A stretch of DNA of 64,000 nucleotides from Levilactobacillus paucivorans (lineage in GTDB: Bacteria > Bacillota > Bacilli > Lactobacillales > Lactobacillaceae). A model generated the notes under the pieces. The model did no database searches and was not told the DNA's origin. It worked only from the letters and a program-made list of their open reading frames with translations. The stretch spans positions 1-64,000 of the forward strand of contig NZ_JQCA01000043.1 of assembly GCF_001437125.1 (NCBI RefSeq). The letters are read 5' to 3'. The position numbers and the translations under genes are program-made. Below, in pieces: positions 1 through 7,526 of this stretch (positions are counted from its first letter, which is position 1; each line of letters starts with the position of its first letter).

Positions 1-85
1 CTAGACCACTTCTAAGAATAGATTCTTAGTGTTGCACTTGATTTGACAATTGAGGTAATAATTAAATCAAAAAACGTGGGTAATA

Positions 86-121
86 AAAAAGTTGCCGATC
101 CTGTCAGATCCAGCAACTCTA
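86..121 (-). terminator. Intrinsic terminator of the CDF gene
   Basis: On the minus strand an imperfect stem (AGTTGC..GATC arms around a short loop) is followed by a run of six T. It lies just past the stop codon of the CDF transporter gene. The rest of positions 1-85 shows no gene I can support. Confidence 0.6.
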
Positions 122-129
122 CATGTTCA

Positions 130-1107
130 CTAACCTTTAGGCACCGCCATAACGTCCGTATCCACAATTCCAAACTGACGACGCATCGTGGCCTCAATTT
201 CTTCACCCAACCGATAACTATCCTGAACCTCCATATGAGGATCCACCTCAATAATCAAATCTAACGTGACGACATTCCCATTGTAATGGGCATTCAGTTC
301 TTGAACCCCCTGAACCGCGGGAAAGGCCAATACGGCTTGACGGAACTGTTCCTCAGCCTTGGGGTCAAAGTAATCCGCCAGGTTCAGGCTACTCTCCCGG
401 AAGATCTTGACGCCGGCTGTCAGGATAAAAATCCCAACCACGATACTGGCGGCACCATCCAACCATTCAAACTGAAAGAGTAGCGCCCCAGCAATGGCGA
501 CCAGGGTCCCGACACTCGTCACGGCATCACTCAAACTGTCCTGAGCGGCCGCGGTCAATGAGGCATTTTGCAACTTCCGCCCGGCACGTCGATTGGACCA
601 CCAAACAATCAACATGATTAACGCGGCAATCCCCGCCCCAACCAAGGTAATCGGCTGCGGAATCGTCTGGGTGCCGGTATGCAGCAGGCTCTTCACGCCA
701 CTGAACATGACACTCCCGGCAATGGCGACCATCACAATCCCGGTAATTAATGTAAAGACCGTCTCGTAACGAAAACGGGTCAGTTGCAAACGCTGGTCAT
801 CCTGTTGTAATTCCGCAGACAGCGGCTGACCAATTAGGTCATCGTCGTCGATATCACTGGCGATGTGGTTCCCCATTAATAGCAACGCGGTCGAGATAAT
901 TCCGGATAGATTATTCAAAGCATCCGCGCGCAAAGTTTGCGAACGCCCGACAACCGCCAGATAAAACTCGACGATTGAGATGCCGATATAGGCCACGACA
1001 TTCATCGACAGATGAAGGCGTGCCCCCTTGAGCTTCTTCAATTCCGCCGCCTGACGTTCCTCCCACGCAATCTGTTCGGATTGCCGGTGTGCCTTTAGGT
1101 CTTTCAT
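130..1107 (-). CDS. Cation diffusion facilitator (CDF) family metal efflux protein
   Basis: The 325-residue protein has the layout of bacterial CDF exporters, which move divalent metals such as Zn, Mn, Co or Fe out of the cytoplasm in exchange for protons. An N-terminal cytoplasmic stretch is followed by about six membrane segments. The membrane part carries the family-type ADALNNLSG metal-site motif near residue 62 and a second Asp site in AAQDSLSDAVTS near residue 188. The last 90 residues form the usual cytoplasmic dimerisation domain (DYFDPKAEEQ onward). The ATG has an AGGGGG ribosome site seven bases upstream. The gene is monocistronic, divergent from the propanediol dehydrogenase gene, and ends in a terminator. 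The transported metal cannot be read from the sequence. Length and motifs are normal, so the family call is firm. Confidence 0.9.
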   Translation of the reverse strand: MKDLKAHRQSEQIAWEERQAAELKKLKGARLHLSMNVVAYIGISIVEFYLAVVGRSQTLRADALNNLSGIISTALLLMGNHIASDIDDDDLIGQPLSAELQQDDQRLQLTRFRYETVFTLITGIVMVAIAGSVMFSGVKSLLHTGTQTIPQPITLVGAGIAALIMLIVWWSNRRAGRKLQNASLTAAAQDSLSDAVTSVGTLVAIAGALLFQFEWLDGAASIVVGIFILTAGVKIFRESSLNLADYFDPKAEEQFRQAVLAFPAVQGVQELNAHYNGNVVTLDLIIEVDPHMEVQDSYRLGEEIEATMRRQFGIVDTDVMAVPKG

Positions 1108-1131
1108 GTTCTAACCCCCTGCTCCTAATTC

Positions 1132-1151
1132 AATACTCTCATTATAGTATT
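1132..1151 (-). promoter_or_regulatory. Inverted repeat over the CDF promoter -10
   Basis: AATACT-N8-AGTATT is an inverted repeat whose right arm overlaps a minus-strand TATAAT (1141-1146). It sits directly upstream of the CDF gene and could be a metal-regulator operator. No candidate regulator gene is adjacent. Confidence 0.35.
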
Positions 1152-1340
1152 TTTCGTCGGAAGCGAGCAGGTCAGGGCCTCCATTACCGATATAGTAATG
1201 AAATTTGTTCGTTTTTTCATTAATTAATTCTTTTCGATGGAAACGGCTATTTTTACTTCCAGTGATAGCCAAAAAGTGAGTCGTCCCAACGTCTAAGACC
1301 CCATCGTTAAATGGCCGAACTAATCTTTTTAGAAAAGTTA

Positions 1341-1369
1341 TTGAAAACTGTAAGTGCCTACGTTATAAT
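1341..1369 (+). promoter_or_regulatory. Promoter of the 1,3-propanediol dehydrogenase gene
   Basis: TTGAAA (1341-1346) and TATAAT (1364-1369) are separated by 17 bp, a near-ideal housekeeping sigma promoter. It is followed by an AAAGAGGGA ribosome site before the ATG at 1429. About 100 bp upstream, ATGGAAACGG (from 1237) resembles the left half of a CcpA cre box, but the right half does not fit. Nothing else is recognised in the 1152-1340 interval. Confidence 0.75.
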
Positions 1370-1428
1370 TACTTTGTGAAATAGATGTTAAAGATTTTCA
1401 AAACTTCTGAAAGAGGGAAAATAGACTT

Positions 1429-2601
1429 ATGACTGAACGTAGTTATGACTTTCTTATGCCCAGTGTCAACTTTTTTGGCCCTGGCGTAATTAGCAAGATT
1501 GGTGAACGTGCAAAGATGTTAGGGATGAAGAAGCCCGTCCTCGTGACTGGAAAGATTCTCGAAAACATGGAAAATGGTGCCGTTCAACAAACCATTGCTT
1601 CTCTTAAAGCGGCCGGTGTGGACTACGTTATTTACGATAACGTTGAACCTAACCCCAAGATCCGGAATATCAAAGAAGTTAAGAAGCTTTATCAAGAATC
1701 TGGTGCCGACTCCATCATCACCATTGGTGGGGGCTCCGCTCACGATACTGGTAAAGGTGCTGGTGACATTTTGACCAACGGCGACGACATTACCAAGTTA
1801 GCCGGGATCGAGACGCTCGACCACGCTTTGCCACCACTGATTGCTGTTAACACGACTGCCGGGACTGGTTCCGAATTAACCCGTCACGCCGTTATCACTA
1901 ATGAAGAAACCCACTTGAAGTTCGTTGTCGTTTCATGGCGGAACATTCCATTAGTTTCCTTCAACGACCCAACTTTGATGCTCGACATTCCTAAGAACTT
2001 GACTGCCGCAACTGGGATGGACGCCTTCGTCCAAGCCATCGAACCCTACGTGTCCGTTGACCACAACCCCATCACCGATTCACAATGTATCGAAGCCATC
2101 AAGTTAATTGAAGGCTCCTTACGTGAATCCGTTGCTAACGGCCATAACCTGGAAGCCCGGACCAAGATGGTCGAAGCTGAAATGTTAGCCGGGATGGCCT
2201 TTAACAACGCCAACTTAGGTTATGTTCACGCCATGGCTCACCAACTCGGTGGCCAATACGACGCCCCACATGGTGTCTGCTGTGCACTGCTTCTGCCTTA
2301 CGTTGAACAATACAACATCATCGCTTGTCCAGAACGCTTTGCCGAATTAGCTGAAATCATGGGTGAAGATACCACCGGTTTGTCCACGCGTGACGCTGCC
2401 GAATTGTCCATCAAGGCCATGAAGCAAATGTCACAAGATGTTGGTATCCCAGCTTCCATCAAGGAAATCGGTGCTAAGCCAGAAGACTTCGAACTGATGG
2501 CTGAAAACGCCTTGAAGGACGGGAACGCCTTCTCTAACCCTCGTAAGGGAACAAAGGAAGATATCATCAAGATTTTCCAAGCTGCTTACGACGCTGAATA
2601 A
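1429..2601 (+). CDS. dhaT: Iron-containing alcohol dehydrogenase, 1,3-propanediol dehydrogenase type
   Basis: The 390-residue protein matches the type III (iron-dependent) alcohol dehydrogenases and most closely the DhaT branch. DhaT reduces 3-hydroxypropionaldehyde to 1,3-propanediol with NADH; in heterofermentative lactobacilli this regenerates NAD+ during glycerol co-metabolism. The GGGSAHDTGKG dinucleotide motif is at about residue 100, and TTAGTGSELTRH at about 143. The family's metal ligands are Asp, His, His, His. Asp198, His267 and His281 are present with canonical spacing, but the expected second ligand is Gln202 (codon CAA). Whether this is normal in the lactobacillar branch or alters metal use cannot be told here. 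The gene has its own promoter and terminator. No glycerol dehydratase genes are in the window, so the electron-sink role is inferred. Confidence 0.85.
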   Translation: MTERSYDFLMPSVNFFGPGVISKIGERAKMLGMKKPVLVTGKILENMENGAVQQTIASLKAAGVDYVIYDNVEPNPKIRNIKEVKKLYQESGADSIITIGGGSAHDTGKGAGDILTNGDDITKLAGIETLDHALPPLIAVNTTAGTGSELTRHAVITNEETHLKFVVVSWRNIPLVSFNDPTLMLDIPKNLTAATGMDAFVQAIEPYVSVDHNPITDSQCIEAIKLIEGSLRESVANGHNLEARTKMVEAEMLAGMAFNNANLGYVHAMAHQLGGQYDAPHGVCCALLLPYVEQYNIIACPERFAELAEIMGEDTTGLSTRDAAELSIKAMKQMSQDVGIPASIKEIGAKPEDFELMAENALKDGNAFSNPRKGTKEDIIKIFQAAYDAE

Positions 2602-2698
2602 GCACTTTCGTTCGATATTTCAACAACAACAACTCATGCGAAGGCTATGCGCCTAACTACCACATAGCCATTAGGTCCATGAATTGCGGACCAATCCT

Positions 2699-2727
2699 AA
2701 ACGCCACCTTGCCGGGTGGCGTTTTTG
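2699..2727 (+). terminator. Terminator of the propanediol dehydrogenase gene
   Basis: ACGCCAC and GTGGCGT arms (2701-2707, 2716-2722) are followed by a T-rich run. Confidence 0.8.
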
Positions 2728-2740
2728 TTTTGCAACCAAC

Positions 2741-2780
2741 TAAAAATGCACGTCCACCACTTGATGGACGTGCATTTTTA
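2741..2780 (-). terminator. Bidirectional terminator
   Basis: A perfect 16-bp inverted repeat (2741-2756 with 2765-2780) has A- and T-rich ends. It lies just after the stop of the minus-strand GyrI-like gene and can also stop plus-strand readthrough. Confidence 0.85.
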
Positions 2781-2781
2781 G

Positions 2782-3411
2782 TTAATCTTTGTCCGCCAAA
2801 CGGTAACGTAACACCGTCTTGGCCTTCTCTGGCGCAGTGCGCCGGGTGTCCGTCAAATAAATTTCACGATGCCAATAGTCCCCCATCGTGGGGATGACCT
2901 GCTCGTGTTGTTCGCTGACGATGGCCTGCATCTTCGCAAAGGTCGCGGGTTCATCGTCAAAGGCCCCGTGATGCATCGCTTGAATAACCCGACCCTCTGT
3001 ATATGCCGTCCATTTCAACTTGGACAACCAGGGATTGTCCTTCTTGTGCATCACCCGTTCCAGACTCGCCTGGAAATCCGCCTCCGTCAGGCGGTTTGGC
3101 TGGCGCAACATGATCTGATAACGTAACGCAGATTTATTCAGATCGGCTCCCTTAGACCCATCATCGGTCGTCCAGACGCCCTCCAAGGGGTAAACGGTAT
3201 ATTCGTAGGGATCCCCCAATTCACCGCGCTTCAAGGCCATCCGCAGGTCATAAGCGACCGGATACAACGCCCCAATCTGCTCGCTGAATTCGGGGCGGTT
3301 TGGATCACCAGCTCCCGCCAGTGTGATGAAATTCATCTGCGGTAACGTTAGGATCGTCGGCTGTTTCGGGAGATACCACTCTTTTTCGGCTTTTCGCCAC
3401 TCGTGTTTCAC
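2782..3411 (-). CDS. GyrI-like small-molecule-binding domain protein
   Basis: The 209-residue soluble protein resembles the stand-alone GyrI-like (AraC effector-binding-like) family, whose members bind hydrophobic or drug-like ligands. Visible support is the segment MNFITLAGAGDPN near residue 27, the YTVYPLEGVWTT segment, and a conserved-looking C-terminal HREIYLTDTRRTAPEKAKTVLRY. No enzyme function is known for this architecture. The start codon is GTG with GGAGGG six bases upstream, and it lies inside a parS-like palindrome. A second, shorter GyrI-like gene (3583-4053) lies upstream beyond a large inverted repeat, and the YafY-type regulator at 4131 is divergent from that one. The three probably form one ligand-sensing locus. 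Confidence 0.75.
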   Translation of the reverse strand: MKHEWRKAEKEWYLPKQPTILTLPQMNFITLAGAGDPNRPEFSEQIGALYPVAYDLRMALKRGELGDPYEYTVYPLEGVWTTDDGSKGADLNKSALRYQIMLRQPNRLTEADFQASLERVMHKKDNPWLSKLKWTAYTEGRVIQAMHHGAFDDEPATFAKMQAIVSEQHEQVIPTMGDYWHREIYLTDTRRTAPEKAKTVLRYRLADKD

Positions 3412-3419
3412 GTGAAACC
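3404..3419. promoter_or_regulatory. parS-like palindrome across a start codon
   Basis: TGTTTCACGTGAAACC matches the Bacillus-type parS consensus TGTTTCACGTGAAACA at 15 of 16 positions. It covers the GTG start of the GyrI-like gene and sits between its ribosome site and coding region. It could bind ParB or another palindrome-reading protein. Confidence 0.5.
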
Positions 3420-3430
3420 CTCCGTTTCAT

Positions 3431-3597
3431 TTGGTGGTAAAAGAATCTTCAAGTTTATCTAGCTGAAACGTGTGACAAAAGGCAGTCAACTCCGCTTAAA
3501 ACTGGTAACCAAATAATCCAAGCCCAGGATTATTTGGTTACCAGCCTTAATGCTCGCCAGCTAACCGCCTTTTGTCACACTCTTATTTTTCCACCAA
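3431..3597. repeat. Nested inverted repeat (about 167 bp) between two GyrI-like genes
   Basis: Three nested arm pairs share one centre: TTGGTGG (3431-3437) with CCACCAA (3591-3597), GTGTGACAAAAGGC (3470-3483) with its exact complement (3567-3580), and a perfect 18-bp pair (3502-3519 with 3527-3544) around a 7-base loop. The right outer arm runs into the last codons of the gene ending at 3583. It could be a small non-autonomous mobile element, a strong transcription-processing hairpin, or both. Confidence 0.7.
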
Positions 3598-4053
3598 AGG
3601 AACTAACATTTCACCATGCACACCATCAGCATCTTGCCCCGTCATGTAGGAAGTGTTGGGCCCGCCCACGTAAGCGTAGTCCTTGAGTTGCGGGAGAATT
3701 TCACCGAAGGCCGGTCCCTCTAACGCATTATACAACCCCATCTGATCGCTGGCTGTTCCCTGGATCACCAGGTACTTTCCGGCTGGAAAGGCAATCAGCC
3801 GTTGCCCAGTCGCTACCGTCGCACTAGGGTCAACCTGCTTGCCAGCATAGTAATGGAATTCCCCGTTAACGGCTTCGTTAACCGCATAGGGATAGTCGGT
3901 AATGCCGGCCAAATCATCTAAGGCGTGTTCGGCGTTAATTTTCTGCCAGAAATTGGCCTTCTGTTGGCCCATTTCAGGGAAGCCGCCGGTCAACACCATC
4001 CCAATACCTAAAACTGTAAAAGCTGGTTTTTCTTCGATTGCATAAGTTGTCAT
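3583..4053 (-). CDS. AraC effector-binding (GyrI-like) domain protein
   Basis: The 156-residue protein looks like a single stand-alone AraC-type effector-binding domain. The opening TTYAIEEKPAFTVLGIG, the central ATGQRLIAFPAGKYLVIQGTA and the terminal GEMLVPLVEK fit that fold, which usually binds small cationic or aromatic ligands. I chose the internal ATG at 4053 because GGAGG lies eight bases before it; an upstream in-frame start has no such site. The gene is divergent from the HTH/WYL regulator at 4131 with a gap under 80 bp, so the two probably share control. No catalytic residues are recognised. The stop codon lies inside the right arm of the nested inverted repeat. Confidence 0.75.
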   Translation of the reverse strand: MTTYAIEEKPAFTVLGIGMVLTGGFPEMGQQKANFWQKINAEHALDDLAGITDYPYAVNEAVNGEFHYYAGKQVDPSATVATGQRLIAFPAGKYLVIQGTASDQMGLYNALEGPAFGEILPQLKDYAYVGGPNTSYMTGQDADGVHGEMLVPLVEK

Positions 4054-4130
4054 GTTCGTGACCTCCATTTCTTGATACACTGAGTATAACTGTTAAACGT
4101 ACCAAAAACTGACACTATTTGGAGGCAACC

Positions 4131-5090
4131 ATGACAAAAACATCGCGCATCAACACCATGATGCGTTATATCAACAATCGCCAGGTCTTTACCATTCGTG
4201 AACTGATGACCCAGTTTCAAGTCTCACGGAGTACGGTGATTCGCGATCTCAACAGCATTCAGGAACTCGGCATGCCCCTGACCGCCACGGTAGGGCGTGA
4301 CGGTGGCTATGCCGTTCTCGCCAATCGCCTCCTACCCGCCGTGCAGTTCAACAATGAGGAATTGAAAGCCCTCTTCGTGAGTTTCCTCGCCACCCTCAAT
4401 ACGCAACTGCCCTATCTTGAAAATCGAAATACGCTGACCGAGAAACTCGTGGCCATTGCCTCGCAGACCCAACAGGACGATCTGCTCACGCTACAGGAAC
4501 TCCTGGTCTTCGACCACACGAATCCTCGTAATCCAAAACTAACCGAGCTCACAGACTTCGCCCCGGCCCTCTTAAAACCCTTACTCAACACCTGTCTGCG
4601 AACGCGGCAGCTGGTCATCACGGATTCTACTGGTCGTCACACGGTCTGGGTCCAACACGTCTTTACCCGCCAAACCACCTGGTACATCGCCGCGTGGGAT
4701 CTGACGACCCAGCGTTTCTGCCAATTAGCTGTGGCGGACATGCAGGACGTCCAACCCGTGGCCAAGGAACAGTCCCTTAATCCTGACGTCATTAACGCGG
4801 CCATCCGACAGGCCCAACCTGCCGTGAACATTCGCATCAGCCTGACCGCCCCCGCCATTCAGCAATTCCACAATCATCCCCATCCCACGGCCGTCCTCCA
4901 ATATCGCGATCTCTTTCAACAGACCGCGTTGTTGGAATGTACCGTCGAGACTACGGATGCCCAAGCGGTCCGGGACTTCTCGAACTGGTTTCGTTACTTA
5001 GGGCCAAGCGCACGGCTAGAAATGGCGCCAACCACCGTTACCGATGATTTACGCCAACTCGCCAACGACCTGTTGGCGAACCTGCCCTAA
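4131..5090 (+). CDS. YafY/DeoR-type HTH regulator with WYL domain
   Basis: The 319-residue protein starts with an HTH_11/DeoR-like winged helix (INTMMRYINNRQVFTIRELMTQFQVSRSTVIRDLNSIQELG, about residues 6-47). A helical middle part and a WYL-type ligand-sensing region follow, with VWVQHVFTRQTTWYIAAWDL at about 170-190. Such proteins are transcription regulators answering small ligands or nucleic-acid intermediates. The ATG at 4131 has GGAGG six bases upstream; a TTG at 4119 would overlap that ribosome site. The gene is divergent from the AraC-effector-like gene, its likely target. It ends three bases before a TGTTTCATGTGAAACA palindrome and a bidirectional terminator. Confidence 0.85.
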   Translation: MTKTSRINTMMRYINNRQVFTIRELMTQFQVSRSTVIRDLNSIQELGMPLTATVGRDGGYAVLANRLLPAVQFNNEELKALFVSFLATLNTQLPYLENRNTLTEKLVAIASQTQQDDLLTLQELLVFDHTNPRNPKLTELTDFAPALLKPLLNTCLRTRQLVITDSTGRHTVWVQHVFTRQTTWYIAAWDLTTQRFCQLAVADMQDVQPVAKEQSLNPDVINAAIRQAQPAVNIRISLTAPAIQQFHNHPHPTAVLQYRDLFQQTALLECTVETTDAQAVRDFSNWFRYLGPSARLEMAPTTVTDDLRQLANDLLANLP

Positions 5091-5092
5091 GA

Positions 5093-5108
5093 TGTTTCAT
5101 GTGAAACA
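5093..5108. repeat. Intergenic palindrome TGTTTCATGTGAAACA
   Basis: One of four copies in this window (also 24498, 41509 and 56396), all between genes. It resembles parS but has CA/TG instead of CG at the centre. Confidence 0.7.
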
Positions 5109-5154
5109 AAAGCACGCCGTAACCGCGCTACATCACGGTTACAGCGTGCTTTAA
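5109..5154. terminator. Bidirectional terminator between convergent genes
   Basis: AGCACGC..GTAACC and GGTTAC..GCGTGCT arms (5111-5124, 5137-5150) are flanked by A-rich and T-rich ends. It serves the WYL regulator and the ABC operon. Confidence 0.8.
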
Positions 5155-5822
5155 TTTAAGCTCATCTGACCATCCATAATGGCGTAGGTGCGGTCAGCAA
5201 ATTCCTGTAAACGTAGGTCATGAGTCACCACTACGATGGCCTTGTTGTGGGCCTTAGCCAAGTCGCGGAGTAACTGCCCCACCACTTTTACCCGGGCACT
5301 GTCTAAGGCCGCCGTGGGTTCGTCGGCCAACACGATGTCGGGGTTCTGGTAGAGTGCTCTAGCGATCGCCACGCGTTGCGTTTGCCCCCCGGAAAGTTCT
5401 GCCGGATATTGGTCAATCAAGGCGGCAATCCCCAGTTGCTCCAATAGGTGACGCAGAGCTGACTCGTCCAAATTACCGGTCGGTTTCACCTGATCAACCA
5501 ACGTAAATTGGTCGCGAACCGTCAGATACGGAACCAAGTTATAGGCTTGTAAGATAAACCCAATTCGGTTCAACCGCAGGGCGTCGCGGTCCTTACCGGA
5601 CAAGTCATCAAGCGCCTGTCCTTGTACCATCACGGACCCGGAAGTTGGGGTCTGAATTCCCCCAGCAATTGTCAGGAAGGTACTCTTCCCGGAACCCGAG
5701 GGCCCGATAACCAAGCTGACCTCCCCACTGACGGCTTCGAAATTGATATCATCGAGAACCGTCACCTCATTGGTCGCGTGGCCGAAGACCTTATTGACGT
5801 GTTGTAACGCTAATGCTGGCAT
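5151..5822 (-). CDS. ABC transporter ATP-binding protein (MacB/LolD type)
   Basis: The 223-residue ATPase carries Walker A GPSGSGKST (residues 40-48), the signature LSGGQTQR (143-150), Walker B IVLADEP (163-169) and a switch His in VVVTHD near 200. The length and sequence fit the MacB/LolD/DevA group that drives FtsX-like permeases in exporting peptides, lipids or drugs. It is the last gene of a tetR-permease-ATPase operon. Only four bases separate it from the permease gene, so translation is probably coupled. The exported substrate is unknown. Confidence 0.92.
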   Translation of the reverse strand: MPALALQHVNKVFGHATNEVTVLDDINFEAVSGEVSLVIGPSGSGKSTFLTIAGGIQTPTSGSVMVQGQALDDLSGKDRDALRLNRIGFILQAYNLVPYLTVRDQFTLVDQVKPTGNLDESALRHLLEQLGIAALIDQYPAELSGGQTQRVAIARALYQNPDIVLADEPTAALDSARVKVVGQLLRDLAKAHNKAIVVVTHDLRLQEFADRTYAIMDGQMSLN

Positions 5823-5825
5823 AGT

Positions 5826-6881
5826 CTAACCTCCCATAACGCTGACGGGGTCAACGTTTAAAATGACTTTGACGGGAATCAAGGCCCCGACGACCCCAGT
5901 TAACAGAATTCCCCCGGTGACTGCGCCCAATAAGGGTAAATTGAAGCTCATCGGAACACCCGTTGGCACCGCTAGAACGGTCGCTAGCGTCAGCCCGGCA
6001 CCAATAAGCAGTCCCGCAACCACTAGCAACAACGCTTGGGTGACGGTTGTCGTGACCAACACCTTAGCTGGGATTCCTTGAGCCCGTAAGACGGCGTAGT
6101 TTGGTAACTTCTGCATCGTGAGAATGTAGAGAAAAACCGCAATCACCACCATGGCGATCACCATCAGGAAGCCAATCATAAAGGAAAAGGTGGTGTTCTG
6201 GGCGGAATAGCCGGGCAATTTGTTGATAAACTGACTCATCGGTAATGTACTGAGACCCTTAGCCTGGAAATTAGCGCGCGCCGAGACAATCCCACTGGCC
6301 TGAAAGTCTGGGGTCAAGTGACTCAGAGTTCGCCAGGTTCCCAGCGATCCATAGATGACGGGAGCGACACTAAGCTTGGCATTGTGCGTGAAGCCCACGA
6401 TGCGGTACTGGCCATCGGCGGCGTTCAACGTCACCTTGTCCCCTAGACGGTAGCCATTATCCTTGAAGCTATCGTCGACTAAAATCTGGTTGGCCTTGGT
6501 CGGCTTGTGCCCGGCAGTAACCTTGAGACGCCGGTAGATCAGTTGGTCGCGGTCAATGCCCAGAAACTGAGCTGAGAGTTTGGCTTGGCCCTTGGCTTTA
6601 GCGACAACTCCCGTCTGTCCCAAATAAGCCTCGTGACTGGTCAGCTTGACCTTGTCAGCCGCCTGTTTCGATATCACCGACTGCGACAGACTGTCATTGG
6701 CGTCCTTGTTCAGGGCAATCCGATCGACCCGCCAACTACTGATGGCCTGGGTATTCTGTTGGGCCAGACCGTATGCCAGACCACTTAAAATGAACACCAG
6801 ATAGCTCACCAGAACAATCATGCCAATGATCAGCCCGTAACGTAATTTTTCATGTCGAATCTCTCTTAAGGCTAAAAACAT
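5826..6881 (-). CDS. FtsX-like ABC transporter permease (DevC type)
   Basis: The 351-residue protein has the MacB/DevC topology: one membrane helix near residues 13-35, a large extracellular domain (about 40-230), then three membrane helices (about 235-260, 280-305, 320-345). The N terminus MFLALREIRHEKLRYGLIIG is typical of the DevC branch. With the adjacent ATPase it would form an exporter dimer. There is no separate periplasmic-adaptor gene, which is expected in a Gram-positive. It follows the tetR gene by eight bases and precedes the ATPase gene by four. Confidence 0.9.
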   Translation of the reverse strand: MFLALREIRHEKLRYGLIIGMIVLVSYLVFILSGLAYGLAQQNTQAISSWRVDRIALNKDANDSLSQSVISKQAADKVKLTSHEAYLGQTGVVAKAKGQAKLSAQFLGIDRDQLIYRRLKVTAGHKPTKANQILVDDSFKDNGYRLGDKVTLNAADGQYRIVGFTHNAKLSVAPVIYGSLGTWRTLSHLTPDFQASGIVSARANFQAKGLSTLPMSQFINKLPGYSAQNTTFSFMIGFLMVIAMVVIAVFLYILTMQKLPNYAVLRAQGIPAKVLVTTTVTQALLLVVAGLLIGAGLTLATVLAVPTGVPMSFNLPLLGAVTGGILLTGVVGALIPVKVILNVDPVSVMGG

Positions 6882-6889
6882 AGGCCCTC

Positions 6890-7399
6890 CTAACCCGCCA
6901 GTAACGTTAAGGCTTGGCGGAAACGTGCCAGGGCCGCAGTTTGCTGGTCCGGCTGTAACATAATCTCTTTAATTGTCGCGTGACTCAGCGTCATCGCTGC
7001 CCAATCTGCCACTGGTAAGTCCTCCGGTAAGACCCGGGTCGGAACCAGGCTCTCATTCTCCCGGTAGTGGCGCTTAATCAGGTGGTCGTAAGGACTGGCC
7101 GCCACGTGGTCCACGAAGCTAGCCACCGCCTCATAGTAACTGTCAGGATTAAATGCCGTGCCAGTTGGCCGGCCAAACTCGTGGTGAATATGGGTGAGCG
7201 CCACGCCATAAAGGTACTGGTAGGCATCGGTCAGATCGGCAAAGTATTTATAAAAGGCGCCGCGGGCAATGTCGGCGCCCGTCACGATCCGAGCGACCTG
7301 GGCCTCAGCAAGACTGTGTTCCGAAAATTCGGTTAGTAACGCCGCGGTAATGCGGTCTTTTTTAGGTTGTGGTAAATTTTCAAAGGTAGATAATGGCAT
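6890..7399 (-). CDS. TetR family regulator of the ABC exporter operon
   Basis: The 169-residue protein has the TetR-type N-terminal helix-turn-helix (IARGAFYKYFADLTDAYQYL around residues 43-62) and a variable helical ligand domain. I place the start at the ATG at 7399, which has AAAGGAG eight bases upstream. It is the first gene of a three-gene operon with an FtsX-like permease and its ATPase. Two TGACA-N3-TGTCA operators flank the promoter, so autorepression released by an exported compound is the likely mode. Confidence 0.88.
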   Translation of the reverse strand: MPLSTFENLPQPKKDRITAALLTEFSEHSLAEAQVARIVTGADIARGAFYKYFADLTDAYQYLYGVALTHIHHEFGRPTGTAFNPDSYYEAVASFVDHVAASPYDHLIKRHYRENESLVPTRVLPEDLPVADWAAMTLSHATIKEIMLQPDQQTAALARFRQALTLLAG

Positions 7400-7424
7400 C
7401 GTTAAAACTCCTTTCACCAATTAG

Positions 7425-7475
7425 TGACATCATGTCACTGTTAAGAAGTCTATCACACAGGTGACACCGTGTCAA
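7425..7475 (-). promoter_or_regulatory. TetR-operon promoter with two matching operators
   Basis: Minus-strand TTGACA (7475-7470) and TAGACT (7452-7447) are 17 bp apart. The palindrome TGACA-N3-TGTCA occurs twice, at 7462-7474 over the -35 and at 7425-7437 downstream of the -10. The same half-sites and spacer length in both copies point to one dimeric regulator, presumably the TetR protein encoded next. Confidence 0.8.
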
Positions 7476-7526
7476 CATTTGCCCATTAAACACGGCCCTA
7501 CCGTCAGGGTAAGACCGGAGAACAAC

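Noticed and set aside
1237-1252. cre box upstream of the propanediol dehydrogenase gene
   Set aside because: The left half is good (ATGGAAACG) but the right half misses the fixed C and A; not reliable.
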